Positions 1 to 7,752 of a DNA stretch of 9,091 nt are shown piece after piece. The translations under genes were made by a program, and so were the position numbers. Below the pieces are notes generated by a model. That model worked only from the letters and a program-made list of their open reading frames with translations. It ran no database searches and was not told the DNA's origin. How positions within the stretch are numbered: the stretch's first letter is position 1; each line of letters begins with the position of its first letter. Where the stretch lies: contig JBFJVZ010000331.1 in assembly GCA_041623895.1 (NCBI GenBank), positions 1 to 9,091 on the forward strand, written 5' to 3'. This DNA comes from JBFJVZ01 sp041623895. GTDB taxonomy: Bacteria; Planctomycetota; Planctomycetia; Pirellulales; Pirellulaceae.

Positions 1-431
1 ACGTGGCCAGCAAGTTTTTGTCCGACGACGATCCACATGCGACGATGGTTTATTTCGGTGCGGTGGACGAGACCGGACATCAACACGGATTCCACCCCAG
101 CGTTGAACAATACGTCCACGCGATCGGCCAGGTCGATCATCATGTCGGACAGCTGATCACGGCCGTGCACAGCCGCGATCGTTACCAGCAGGAAAACTGG
201 TTGATTCTGGTATCAACCGATCACGGTGGTCGCGGAACCGGCCATTCAGGAGGCCACAAGGTTGCCGAAATCTTGACTACCTTCTTGATCGTCAGCGGAG
301 AGGCGGCAAAGCGGGGAAAAGTCGAAACGGAAACTTACGTCGTTGATCTGCCGGTAACGGCGTTATCGCATCTCGGCGTCCAGCTCCGTCCGGAATGGAA
401 ATTAGATGGAAAGCCGGTAGGACTCAAGTAG
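1..431 (+). CDS. Alkaline phosphatase superfamily hydrolase (type I phosphodiesterase / nucleotide pyrophosphatase-like), C-terminal part
   Basis: The frame is open from the left edge to a TAG at 429-431, so this is the last ~142 residues of a longer gene; the GTG at 3 is probably an internal valine codon, not the start. The fragment holds the metal-binding end of an alkaline-phosphatase-fold enzyme: an Asp-x3-His pair in VDETGHQHG (Asp22 and His26 counted from position 3), the STDHGG motif (Asp73, His74) and a further His pair in GHSGGH (His81/His85). These match the order of two-zinc ligands in nucleotide pyrophosphatase/phosphodiesterase-type enzymes, which hydrolyse phosphate mono- or diesters, usually outside the cytoplasm. 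The tail LDGKPVGL resembles the usual end of this family. The nucleophile Thr/Ser and any signal peptide lie outside the window, so substrate and location cannot be given. The next gene starts 58 bases on, same strand, with no terminator seen between them. Confidence 0.8.
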   Translation, partial: VASKFLSDDDPHATMVYFGAVDETGHQHGFHPSVEQYVHAIGQVDHHVGQLITAVHSRDRYQQENWLILVSTDHGGRGTGHSGGHKVAEILTTFLIVSGEAAKRGKVETETYVVDLPVTALSHLGVQLRPEWKLDGKPVGLK

Positions 432-489
432 GTGAAACCGAAAGTAGCTGTGTACCCGAACGTAGAAACTGTTCTTAATCGAATTTGCG

Positions 490-2022
490 ATGTCGTTTGC
501 TCCTGAGCAGTTATCCGCTCCAGTTCAAGTTGCCGGTCACGGGACAATCGGTAACAAAGTCGCACTTCTGGTCGGAGTGGTCGGCATGGTGGCGGCCGCG
601 GTCGTCGCCTTGAATGACAAATTGATCGCCGGATTGATCTTGGTCGCCGCGCTGCTGTTTCTGGCGACTTCTTTGTTAATTGCCCTCAGGAGGTTTCGTC
701 GCCGAGCCTGGATCTTGGTCGCGGCAGAAGGTTTCGTTCATCGTGATCGCAACGGCGAATCGTCATACACAGACGACCAGGTTGTCGGTTTGAATGTGAT
801 ATCGAAACCTAATTATCGCGAGGGAGTCTTGAAGTCATACGCCAACGAGATCGAGTTCAAGCTGGCCGCGCGGCCGGCACCGATCAAGCTTCAGACGACG
901 ACCAAGGTGGACGAAATCGATCCTTTGGCTGGACTTTTGCATCGCGTGATCGAAGATTACCGCCAGCGGGCCGAGGCGGCGCTGGATGCCGGAGCACGAC
1001 TGGGCGGCGACGGCTGGTCGGTGGGAAGAGACGATTTAACCGTCGAAGGGAAAGACTCGAGCCGTGTTGCGATCGCAGATCTGGCTGCCATTGAAACCAT
1101 CGACCGCGAACACAGAATCTGGAAAGTCGGGCAAGATGAGCCGATGCTGAGTGTCCCGATCAAAAGTGAAAACGCGTTCCTGCTGACCCAGTTGTTAACC
1201 CCAAAGATTGAAGCAGTCAATCAAGATCGGGAGTTCGATTTGACCCAGCCCGGCCTGGGTCGACAGATTTTTCGAAGGTCCACCGGCAGGTTTGGACGCG
1301 GTTTCGCCTGGTTGTGCATACTCTTTTCTTTGCTGGCGATCCCGCTACTGGTGCTCGCGGCGATCGCTGCAGAGCCGACTCTGATCGCGATCAGCATCGC
1401 TGCCCTGTTCCTGGCTCCGTGTGCGTTGCTGCTGGGGCTGTTCCTGCTGCGGAGTGAATTCAGGTGTCACGAGCGGGGCGTCTATCAACGCGGGCTTCTG
1501 AAGAAGCGGGAACTGCGTTTTGAAGACGTTGAATCGTTCAAGTACGCCGTCACGCGGCAGTACTACAACGGCGTCTACATGGGCACAGCATTGGAAATCG
1601 CTTTTTATCCAACGGCTAGCTTGGGAAAAAAGAAACTGCGTTACATCCGCATGGTGAAGAATACAGATGAAGCCCTGGAGAGACTGCGAGATCATGTTGC
1701 CCAGATCTTGGCGCCAAAGCTGGCAATGATGTTGAACAGCACCGGTTCGGTGCAATGGATACCGAACGTCCGGCTCACCCACGAAGGCTTGTATTATCGA
1801 CCCAAAGGTTTCATTTCGCGGAAGGACGAACAGTTGCTGCGCTTTGCTGACGTCGCCGGCTTCAATGTGGAGGAGGGCACGTTTCATGTGTGGAAGCATG
1901 GTGTTAACAAATCCGTGATCCACGAACCGACCTCGGAGCCGAATTTCTTCTCGGGCTACGATCTGCTCACATCGCTGTACTGGGCTGCCAGCCGAGCTGC
2001 GGCCAGTGAAGAACCTGCCTGA
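490..2022 (+). CDS. Hypothetical membrane protein with internally duplicated [two TM + PH-like] architecture
   Basis: Unrecognised family, 510 residues. ATG490 is the first ATG after an in-frame TAG at 463-465; no Shine-Dalgarno precedes it. Hydrophobic segments at about residues 22-42, 44-66, 272-294 and 296-320 form two membrane hairpins, each followed by a ~170-180 residue soluble region. The two soluble regions align by eye: EGFVHRDRNGE (80-90) with ERGVYQRGLLKKR (328-340); NEIEFKL (119-125) with TALEIAFY (366-373); an amphipathic helix LLHRVIEDYRQRAEAAL (149-165) with LERLRDHVAQILAPKL (396-411); GWSVGRDDLTVEG (175-187) with QWIPNVRLTHEGL (422-434); IADLAAIETI (195-204) with FADVAGFNVE (452-461); FLLTQLL with YDLLTSLY. 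Short strands ending in a helix suggest bacterial PH-like folds, but this is inference. The helix ends and R-rich RRFRRR at 67-72 suggest cytoplasmic soluble domains. No catalytic motif is visible. The gene converges on hflC. Confidence 0.85.
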   Translation: MSFAPEQLSAPVQVAGHGTIGNKVALLVGVVGMVAAAVVALNDKLIAGLILVAALLFLATSLLIALRRFRRRAWILVAAEGFVHRDRNGESSYTDDQVVGLNVISKPNYREGVLKSYANEIEFKLAARPAPIKLQTTTKVDEIDPLAGLLHRVIEDYRQRAEAALDAGARLGGDGWSVGRDDLTVEGKDSSRVAIADLAAIETIDREHRIWKVGQDEPMLSVPIKSENAFLLTQLLTPKIEAVNQDREFDLTQPGLGRQIFRRSTGRFGRGFAWLCILFSLLAIPLLVLAAIAAEPTLIAISIAALFLAPCALLLGLFLLRSEFRCHERGVYQRGLLKKRELRFEDVESFKYAVTRQYYNGVYMGTALEIAFYPTASLGKKKLRYIRMVKNTDEALERLRDHVAQILAPKLAMMLNSTGSVQWIPNVRLTHEGLYYRPKGFISRKDEQLLRFADVAGFNVEEGTFHVWKHGVNKSVIHEPTSEPNFFSGYDLLTSLYWAASRAAASEEPA

Positions 2023-2036
2023 CAATTGCAGCTAGC

Positions 2037-2099
2037 GTAACTCGCCAAGAGTTTCGGTTGCGTGCCTGAATCAACGGAAGTCTGGGCGACTTCCGCTAC
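2037..2099. repeat. Pair of inverted, related palindromes between convergent genes (REP-like; possible bidirectional terminator)
   Basis: Two small hairpins lie side by side in the 139-base gap between the two convergent genes. Hairpin A: AACTC (2039-2043), loop GCCAA, GAGTT (2049-2053). Hairpin B: CGGAAGTC (2075-2082), loop TGGGC, GACTTCCG (2088-2095), a perfect 8-bp stem. Read on the minus strand, 2060 to 2037 aligns with 2072-2099 read on the plus strand at about 19 of 24 positions with one gap, both starting CAAC and sharing GGCGA after the loop. They are therefore diverged copies in opposite orientation. A T5 run at 2116-2120 follows hairpin B by 20 bases, too far for a classical intrinsic terminator. 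A dispersed palindromic repeat that may also end transcription from both sides is the best reading. Confidence 0.45.
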
Positions 2100-2161
2100 T
2101 GGTGCTTCAAGTCAGTTTTTGTGTGCCGCGAAAAGGGCTCACATCACCAAAACGACGCCGA

Positions 2162-3121
2162 TTACGGGTTGTCGATCTTTTTCAGGAATTTGAAGATATC
2201 GCTGCCGGTCGTCAAGATCAGCGTACTGTCTTGATCGAGCATTTCCTGATACGTTTCCATCGTCTTGATGAATGCGTAAAACGCGATGGATTCTTCACTT
2301 TGGTTGTACGCCAGGGCATAGATTTCCGTAGCCTTTGCATCGGCGGCACCGCGGATTTCCTGAATTTCTTTGTAAGCTTTCGATTCGATCTCGAGCAGAT
2401 CCTTTTCTTTTTTGCCCATAATCTTGGCGGCTTCCCCAGCCCCCTCGCTGCGAAATCTTTCGGCAATCTGTTGGCGTTCGCTGATCATGCGATCGTAAAT
2501 GCGTTGGCGGACGCTTTCGTTGTAATTGATTCGCTTGAATCGGATGTCCAACAATTCGATGCCGAAGTCGGTCAATTTACTGGCTGCTTTGTTAAAGATC
2601 TCTTCCTCGATTCTTGCTCTGCCCATGGAGATCGGATAGAGAATGCCGATATTCCCCGGGGCATCGGCGATCGCCACATCGCGTACCGGCTGGCGGTCTT
2701 TGGTCGTGCGGATCAACTCGATCAATTCATGTTTGGCGATCGCATTGCGAGTTTCGCTACCCAGGATGTCATCCAATCTTGATTGGGCGCTGCGTTCGTC
2801 CCTGAGCCTCAGAAAGAACTGTTTGGCATCATCGATTCGCCAGCGGCCGAACGTATCAACCACGATGTAAGTCTTGTCTTTGGTCGGCATTTCATTGGGC
2901 CGCCCGTCCCATTCCAAGATCCGCTTTTCCACTCGGGTCACATCTTGGATGTAGGGAATCTTGAAATGCAGGCCGGCTTCACTGATCGGATCGCCAACCG
3001 GTTTGCCGAATTGCGTGATGATGACCTGCTCGGTTTCCGAAACGGAGTAGGCGGCACTGAAAGCAAACAGCGCAACCAGAATACCGATGACGATCACGGC
3101 TGGGATGGAGACTTGTTTCAT
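2162..3121 (-). CDS. hflC: HflC, SPFH/prohibitin-family FtsH modulator subunit
   Basis: 319 residues, close to the ~334 of E. coli HflC. An N-terminal membrane anchor (about 7-26) is followed by the SPFH domain, starting with the family pattern ETEQVIITQFGKPVG (29-43) and GLHFKIPYIQDV (50-61), and then DKTYIVVDTFGRWRI (82-96). FGIELLDIRFKRINYNESV (186-204) ends the SPFH fold. A charged Ala/Glu-rich helix follows (about 205-270), including RFRSEGAGEAAKIMGKKE and GAADAKATEIYA. The stretch AFYAFIKTMETYQ (280-292) matches the conserved FYAFIRSLRAYE region of HflC, and the C-terminus TTGSDIFKFLKKI resembles the DSDFFRYM end. In known systems HflC and HflK alternate in a large cage in the cytoplasmic membrane that encloses FtsH hexamers and modulates membrane-protein degradation. 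The start is supported by a good ribosome binding site and 2-base spacing after hflK; translation is probably coupled. Confidence 0.93.
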   Translation of the reverse strand: MKQVSIPAVIVIGILVALFAFSAAYSVSETEQVIITQFGKPVGDPISEAGLHFKIPYIQDVTRVEKRILEWDGRPNEMPTKDKTYIVVDTFGRWRIDDAKQFFLRLRDERSAQSRLDDILGSETRNAIAKHELIELIRTTKDRQPVRDVAIADAPGNIGILYPISMGRARIEEEIFNKAASKLTDFGIELLDIRFKRINYNESVRQRIYDRMISERQQIAERFRSEGAGEAAKIMGKKEKDLLEIESKAYKEIQEIRGAADAKATEIYALAYNQSEESIAFYAFIKTMETYQEMLDQDSTLILTTGSDIFKFLKKIDNP

Positions 3122-3123
3122 GG

Positions 3124-4104
3124 CTAGTTCCTTTCTACCGTGGGTGACAATTGCAACAACGGCAAGATCTGGCTGGCCTGATCGTCGATGATGATCTTTC
3201 TACCCAGCTTGGGCAGGACTTCTCGCATGGTTTCGATGTAGATTCGCTGCTTGGTGACTTCCGGAGCATTCAGATATTCTGCCAACACGGCGTTGAATCT
3301 CGAAACATCACCGTCGGCTTCGTTAATCCGCTTTAGGGCATATCCTTCCGCGGCTTGGATTTTCTGTTCCGCTTCACCGCTCGCCCGGGGCACTTCTTTG
3401 TTGTATTCGCCGTTGGCGACGTTGATCATCTGTTCGCGTTCCTGCTGTGCCTGGTTGACTTCGTTGAAGGACGGCTGCACCGGCAATGGCGGATTAACAT
3501 TTTTCAATTGCACCTGGTCGATACTGAGTCCCAATTCGTACTTGTTGACCAGATCCTGAAGTTGCGCCAGCGCATCTGCCTCGATCTCTTGACGGCCAAT
3601 CGTGATGACTTCGTCGACGGTGCGATCGCCGACCACCGTACGCATCACCGACTCGGAAATATCGCGGAGCGTCAGCCCCGGTTCACGAACTTTGAAAAGA
3701 AACAATTGGGGTTCGCGAATCCGATATTGAATGATCCACTCCACGGTGGCGGTATTCAGATCGCCGGTCACCATGTTGCGTTCCTCTTTTTGTTCGGAGG
3801 AGAACTGCGTCTCGTTGGTGGCGCCCTCGGTACCAAAGCCGAATTCTTGCTTCAGTTGGCGGCGGACCGGAACAATCGAGACTTGATCGATGCCGAAAGG
3901 CAACTTGAACCGCAAGCCCGGATCGACCGTCTTGACATACCTGCCGAATCGCAACACGACGCCCTGTGATTCCGCCTGGACGGTGTAAACCGAGGTGTAG
4001 ACCAGAAACAGCAGCAACACCGCCGGAAGCACCCAAATCAGATAGGGCTGAACGTCTTCAAATTCCGGCCACTCGTTGCGGCGGCGATTCGAATCAATGC
4101 TCAT
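3124..4104 (-). CDS. hflK: HflK, SPFH/prohibitin-family FtsH modulator subunit
   Basis: 326 residues, with one membrane anchor (about 20-42) and the SPFH domain: GVVLRFGRYVKTVDPGL (48-64), RFKLPFGIDQV (65-75), MVTGDLNTATVEWIIQYRI (111-129) and the conserved LRDISESVMRTVVGDRTVDE (146-165). NPPLPVQPSFNEVNQAQQER (204-223) leads into a polar coiled-coil with GEYNKEVPRASGEAEQ. YLNAPEVTKQRIYIETM (277-293) is the usual HflK helix that packs in the cage. It is shorter than E. coli HflK (~419): the Gly-rich N-terminal tail and C-terminal extension are missing, which is common outside proteobacteria. The start is firm: an in-frame TGA (4113-4111) stands two codons before ATG4104. No good Shine-Dalgarno is present. 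It pairs with HflC to control FtsH; the same-strand gene upstream ends 237 bases away, so a promoter for hflKC probably lies in that gap. Confidence 0.93.
   Translation of the reverse strand: MSIDSNRRRNEWPEFEDVQPYLIWVLPAVLLLFLVYTSVYTVQAESQGVVLRFGRYVKTVDPGLRFKLPFGIDQVSIVPVRRQLKQEFGFGTEGATNETQFSSEQKEERNMVTGDLNTATVEWIIQYRIREPQLFLFKVREPGLTLRDISESVMRTVVGDRTVDEVITIGRQEIEADALAQLQDLVNKYELGLSIDQVQLKNVNPPLPVQPSFNEVNQAQQEREQMINVANGEYNKEVPRASGEAEQKIQAAEGYALKRINEADGDVSRFNAVLAEYLNAPEVTKQRIYIETMREVLPKLGRKIIIDDQASQILPLLQLSPTVERN
3128..3134 (-). promoter_or_regulatory. Ribosome binding site of hflC inside the end of hflK
   Basis: On the minus strand AAAGGAA ends 6 bases before the ATG of hflC (3121-3119) and lies just upstream of the hflK TAG (3126-3124). 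It is the only clear Shine-Dalgarno sequence at a gene start in this window. It fixes the hflC start and points to coupled translation of the two subunits. Confidence 0.65.
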
Positions 4105-4269
4105 GGGACGTCACGGTTTGCTTTGTGTGTGATCAGACTGATAGTGTTGCAAGGCAGATTGCTCGCGATATTCCAAGCTTATTGGTCGCGTTCCTGTTCA
4201 TCATAGGCCTCTATTCCGCCCCAATCGGGCTCGCTTTCCGGAAAAATTCGGCAACAGTCGGCAATGTCG

Positions 4270-4288
4270 TCCAATTCTCCGAATTGGA
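4270..4288 (-). terminator. Hairpin downstream of the tri-domain synthase gene, possible weak terminator
   Basis: A perfect 8-bp stem, TCCAATTC (4270-4277) with GAATTGGA (4281-4288), closes over a 3-base loop. It lies about 54 bases past the stop codon of the minus-strand synthase gene and before hflK. Read on the minus strand, a T5 run (4246-4242) comes 23 bases later, so it is not a canonical intrinsic terminator. The stem is AT-rich. It may mark the 3' end of the synthase transcript. The rest of 4105-4341 shows no gene; an 11-base palindrome ATCAGACTGAT lies at 4132-4142 upstream of hflK. Confidence 0.3.
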
Positions 4289-4341
4289 TTTGACCACGCG
4301 TCGGTTCCGCCGCTTCCAGCCGGTCTCAGTGGTCAGCCGCG

Positions 4342-7300
4342 TTACTGCGATGCTTCGGCCGGTTGGAAACCCAGCTCTGCCAAATGCGCCGCTGTTTGTT
4401 TAACCGTAAAGCGAATCTGATCTTCGCTATGCTCGCTGGTGATAAAGAACCGTAGCCGAGCAGCCGACTCGTCGACCGCGGGATAAAGAATCGGTTGCAC
4501 GTTGATGCCATCTGATTTCAATCGATTCGACAAACGCAATGCCACCATCGAATTGCCTGTGATCACGGGCACAACTGGTGTTCCTTCGCTGTCACCGGTA
4601 TCAAGCCCGGCCTCGCGGCACAGCGACAGGAACAACTCACTGTTCTCGCGCAGTCGCTGGACTCGCTGCGGCTCGGAGTCCAGAGTCTTCAGGGCGGCGA
4701 TGGCGGCAGCAACCTGAGCCGGGGGCATGCCGACACTGAACACGAAACCGGGTGCCGTGTAACGCAGCAGTTCGACCAGCGCGCTGCCGCCGGCGATGTA
4801 ACCGCCACATGAGGCGGCTGACTTGCTAAGCGTGCCCATCCAGATGTCGACATCGCGAGCATCCATGGCAAAATGTTCGGCAATCCCGTGGCCTGTTTTT
4901 CCCATCGTGCCGAAACTGTGGGCCTCATCCACCATCAACATGGCCCGCTGTTTCTTTTTGACGTCGACAAACGCGGGGACATCGGGGTAATCCCCGTCCA
5001 TGCTGTAGACACCCTCGATCACGATCAAAACGCGACGGTACTGGGAGCGAATCTCCGTCAACATTCGATCGAGCGCTTCATAATCATTGTGCGGGAACGG
5101 GCGTCGCCGGGCCCCCGACAGCAAAGCACCCTGCACGATACTGTTGTGTGCCAGCGCATCGTGGACAATCAGGTCGCCGGCGCCAACCAGATGACCGATC
5201 GTGGTCTCATTGGTTGCGTGTCCGCCGACCATTACGATCGCGGCATCAACTCCAATCCAATCGGCAATCGCTTTTTCCAATTCGCCGTGAATTGGTTTTT
5301 CTCCCGAGACCAGTCGACTGGCAGAGACACTGGTTCCGTATTTCTTGACCGCATCTGCTGCGGCAGCCGAAACCGCGGGATGGCCGCTGAGGCCCAAGTA
5401 ATTGTAAGTGGCAAAACTGATCAATTCTTTTCCGCCAACAATCGTTGTATCCAAGGCAACCGAATCGTGTACGGTGAAGTACGGATTGGGGACGCCGGTC
5501 ATCGCCATCTGTTGCATTGTCGCTTTCAGCCGGCGGTATTCCGCAAACTGCTCGACTTTGTCTTCCGGTTCGACGGTGACGACGGGATGTGCGGCGGCGG
5601 CGACATCGCCATTGGATTTCGACGCAGGCTGCGTTAAGGCACCGCTGAGCAGCGCTTCGGCGCGAGCTTCAGCGCCCGGCGGCAAGTAGCGTTCGATGGC
5701 CAGCGCCGTTTGCCCAATCGTCTCGATCTCGTCCAAAACCTGTTCGGGGAACCGCCCGCCAAAAGTTCGCTCCAAGTTGCGGGCAATTTCCAGGCGTTCG
5801 AGGCTATCGAGCCCCAAGTCGAGCACGATGTTGGTGTCGAGATTCAAATCGACCGCGCGTTCACCGGCGACATTGCGGATCTGGTGGATGATGGCACCGA
5901 CGACGGTTGCATTGACGTCGGTATCCGTGACTTCGCCGGCTCGGCCGCGTGCTGCCGCGGCTTGCATCATGGGTGCCGCGTCGCCGATGCGCGCCCCGGC
6001 GGATTCTTCCCAACGCACCCATTTGGCAACGATTTTCAGCGAATCATCGCGAACGGCATGCAGACAGGCGTGCCGCTGAATCTTTCCGCTGCTCGTTTTC
6101 GGCACGCTGCTGTTGCGCGCCAAAAAGACGGCATCCGGCGGCAATTCGTGGTCTTCGGTGACCGCACGTCTGATCGCTTGCAGGTGCGCGTCCCAGTCGA
6201 CATCGCGGGAACGCACGGTCTCCGCCACAATGACCAGCTGTTCCCGTCCGTCATGGTTCATTGCAAAAGCGGCCACCGAACCAGCTTGGACGTTGTCACT
6301 AGCGTTCTCAACGGTTTCCTCGATATCCTGCGGATAACGGTTGACACCGCGAACAATGATCATGTCTTTCAGGCGACCGGATACATAAAGTTGGCCTGCG
6401 AACAAAAAGCCAAGGTCGCCGGTGCGCAGAAACGGACCTTCACCGTCGATCGTGTAGGCGTTGAAAGTTCGCTCGGTCGCTTCTTTGCGTTGGTAGTATC
6501 CACAGCCGACGGACGGACTTTGCACCCAGATCTCGCCGATCGAATCGCTGGGCAGAACGCGTCGTGTCTCCGCGTCAACGATCACCACCCGCTCGCCTTC
6601 CAGGACCTGGCCGCAACCGATCACGCGACGCGCGGACTCATGATTCTCCGAGACCGGACGGACAAGTTTTTCGTCCAGCGCTGCTCCATCAAACGTCGTG
6701 ACCACGGGACGACTTTCCGTGGGACCGCCGGTGACGATCAAGGTCGTTTCGGCCATTCCATAGCAAGGCAAGAACGCCGATCGTCGAAAACCATACCGCT
6801 CGAAGCGACTGGTGAATGCATCCAGTGTGCTTGAGCGGATTGGCTCAGCGCCGTTGAAGGCGATCTCAAGGGACGACAAATCAACTCCGTCAAGCTCGTC
6901 GTCACTGATCTTGTCAACGCACAACTGATAGGCAAAGTTGGGTCCGCCGGTGACCGCGACCTTGTGTTGCGATACGCCTTGCAGCCAGCGAGCCGGGCGT
7001 TGCAGAAATGTCATCGGGCTCATCATTACATTCAGCTTGCCAATGAACATCGGCATCAATACGCCGCCAACCAGCCCCATGTCGTGGTATGTCGGCAGCC
7101 ATGTCAGCCCGATGGCATCTTTGCTGGGCTCAAAGGCATGCATGATCAGTTCGCTGTTGGCGATCAAATTGCGTTGCGTCAACATCACGCCCTTGGGCGA
7201 CCCGGTCGATCCCGATGTGTACTGCAGGACGCCGAGTGTGTCGCCGGTAACCTTCGGCATGCGAAAGCCGTCGATATTTCGCCGACGTGGATCGTCGGTT

Positions 7301-7752
7301 CCCAATAGCTGGACACCGGCCAAATCGTTATAGGGGCCATCACCGTTAAGCTGGTCCACCACCGACCGTGTCGACAGTGCCCAACGAGCGTCGGCATCAA
7401 CGACGATCGAGCGAATCCGCGACGCTTTGCGATTTCGCCGCGGCGGATACGCGGGAACGGCAATCGCACCGACTGCGTGACAAGCGAAGAACCCGATCAC
7501 GAAGTCCAGCCCAGGCGGGTAAAGAAGCAGAACACGGTCCCCGGAGTGAATGCGGCAGCGAGTCTGCAGGTAGCCGGCCAAAGCGCGAACCTCCTGCCAC
7601 AGCTCTGCGTAGGTCAGCCGTTTCTCGATCGATTCGACGTCCGTGAACAGGAACGCCAGTTCGTCGCCTCGACATTGAGCCCAATGTTGCAAAACCGAGA
7701 CAAAATTGTCTCGGGGAGGACTTTGGTCACCGAAATAGTCTTGCAAATCCAC
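4342..7752 (-). CDS. Tri-domain fatty acyl-AMP ligase / acyl carrier protein / alpha-oxoamine synthase
   Basis: 1136 residues with three modules. (1) Adenylation domain, about 1-575: YTSGSTGSPKGVMLT (178-192), YHDMGLVGG (222-230), YGMAETT (331-337), LRTGDLGFL (442-450), GRLKDMIIVRGVNRYPQDIE (459-478) and the C-terminal lysine in SSGKIQR (Lys557). The RGxNxYPQDIE form and extra residues around 355-380 indicate fatty acyl-AMP ligase, which passes acyl-AMP to an ACP, not to CoA. (2) ACP, about 610-692: LDLGLDSLERLE with the phosphopantetheine serine at Ser650. (3) PLP-dependent alpha-oxoamine synthase, about 735-1130: YNYLGLSGHP, SASRLVSGEKPIHGELE, HDALAHNS (His869), DEAHSFG (942-948) and GTLSK with PLP lysine Lys977. 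All key residues are present. Predicted reaction: acyl-ACP plus an amino acid gives an alpha-amino ketone plus CO2. The start is GTG (7752-7750); upstream to a TAG at 7818-7816 there is no other usual start and no ribosome binding site. Serine palmitoyltransferase-like activity is plausible, but amino-acid choice is unknown. Confidence 0.92.
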   Translation of the reverse strand: MDLQDYFGDQSPPRDNFVSVLQHWAQCRGDELAFLFTDVESIEKRLTYAELWQEVRALAGYLQTRCRIHSGDRVLLLYPPGLDFVIGFFACHAVGAIAVPAYPPRRNRKASRIRSIVVDADARWALSTRSVVDQLNGDGPYNDLAGVQLLGTDDPRRRNIDGFRMPKVTGDTLGVLQYTSGSTGSPKGVMLTQRNLIANSELIMHAFEPSKDAIGLTWLPTYHDMGLVGGVLMPMFIGKLNVMMSPMTFLQRPARWLQGVSQHKVAVTGGPNFAYQLCVDKISDDELDGVDLSSLEIAFNGAEPIRSSTLDAFTSRFERYGFRRSAFLPCYGMAETTLIVTGGPTESRPVVTTFDGAALDEKLVRPVSENHESARRVIGCGQVLEGERVVIVDAETRRVLPSDSIGEIWVQSPSVGCGYYQRKEATERTFNAYTIDGEGPFLRTGDLGFLFAGQLYVSGRLKDMIIVRGVNRYPQDIEETVENASDNVQAGSVAAFAMNHDGREQLVIVAETVRSRDVDWDAHLQAIRRAVTEDHELPPDAVFLARNSSVPKTSSGKIQRHACLHAVRDDSLKIVAKWVRWEESAGARIGDAAPMMQAAAARGRAGEVTDTDVNATVVGAIIHQIRNVAGERAVDLNLDTNIVLDLGLDSLERLEIARNLERTFGGRFPEQVLDEIETIGQTALAIERYLPPGAEARAEALLSGALTQPASKSNGDVAAAAHPVVTVEPEDKVEQFAEYRRLKATMQQMAMTGVPNPYFTVHDSVALDTTIVGGKELISFATYNYLGLSGHPAVSAAAADAVKKYGTSVSASRLVSGEKPIHGELEKAIADWIGVDAAIVMVGGHATNETTIGHLVGAGDLIVHDALAHNSIVQGALLSGARRRPFPHNDYEALDRMLTEIRSQYRRVLIVIEGVYSMDGDYPDVPAFVDVKKKQRAMLMVDEAHSFGTMGKTGHGIAEHFAMDARDVDIWMGTLSKSAASCGGYIAGGSALVELLRYTAPGFVFSVGMPPAQVAAAIAALKTLDSEPQRVQRLRENSELFLSLCREAGLDTGDSEGTPVVPVITGNSMVALRLSNRLKSDGINVQPILYPAVDESAARLRFFITSEHSEDQIRFTVKQTAAHLAELGFQPAEASQ

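Noticed and set aside
1345..2025. Minus-strand open frame of 226 codons opposite the duplicated membrane protein
   Set aside because: The plus-strand frame shows membrane segments and an internal protein repeat, which a chance frame would not. The antisense peptide shows neither.
2102..2782. Plus-strand open frame of 226 codons opposite hflC
   Set aside because: It lies almost wholly antisense to a well-supported hflC, and its peptide has no recognisable domain; the frame is kept open by codon bias of the real gene.
4132..4142. 11-base palindrome ATCAGACTGAT upstream of hflK as an operator
   Set aside because: It is short enough to occur by chance, has only 5-bp arms, and there is no second copy nearby; it is mentioned only as a landmark.
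3966..4403. Plus-strand open frame spanning the gap between hflK and the synthase gene
   Set aside because: It overlaps the hflK start and the 3' end of the synthase on the opposite strand and encodes no recognisable protein, so the gap 4105-4341 is treated as non-coding.
5710..6834. Long plus-strand open frame (374 codons) and a neighbour at 4873-5637 opposite the synthase
   Set aside because: Both are antisense to the adenylation, ACP and PLP modules, whose motifs are intact. The antisense peptides are low in recognisable structure and typical of mirror frames in GC-rich coding DNA.
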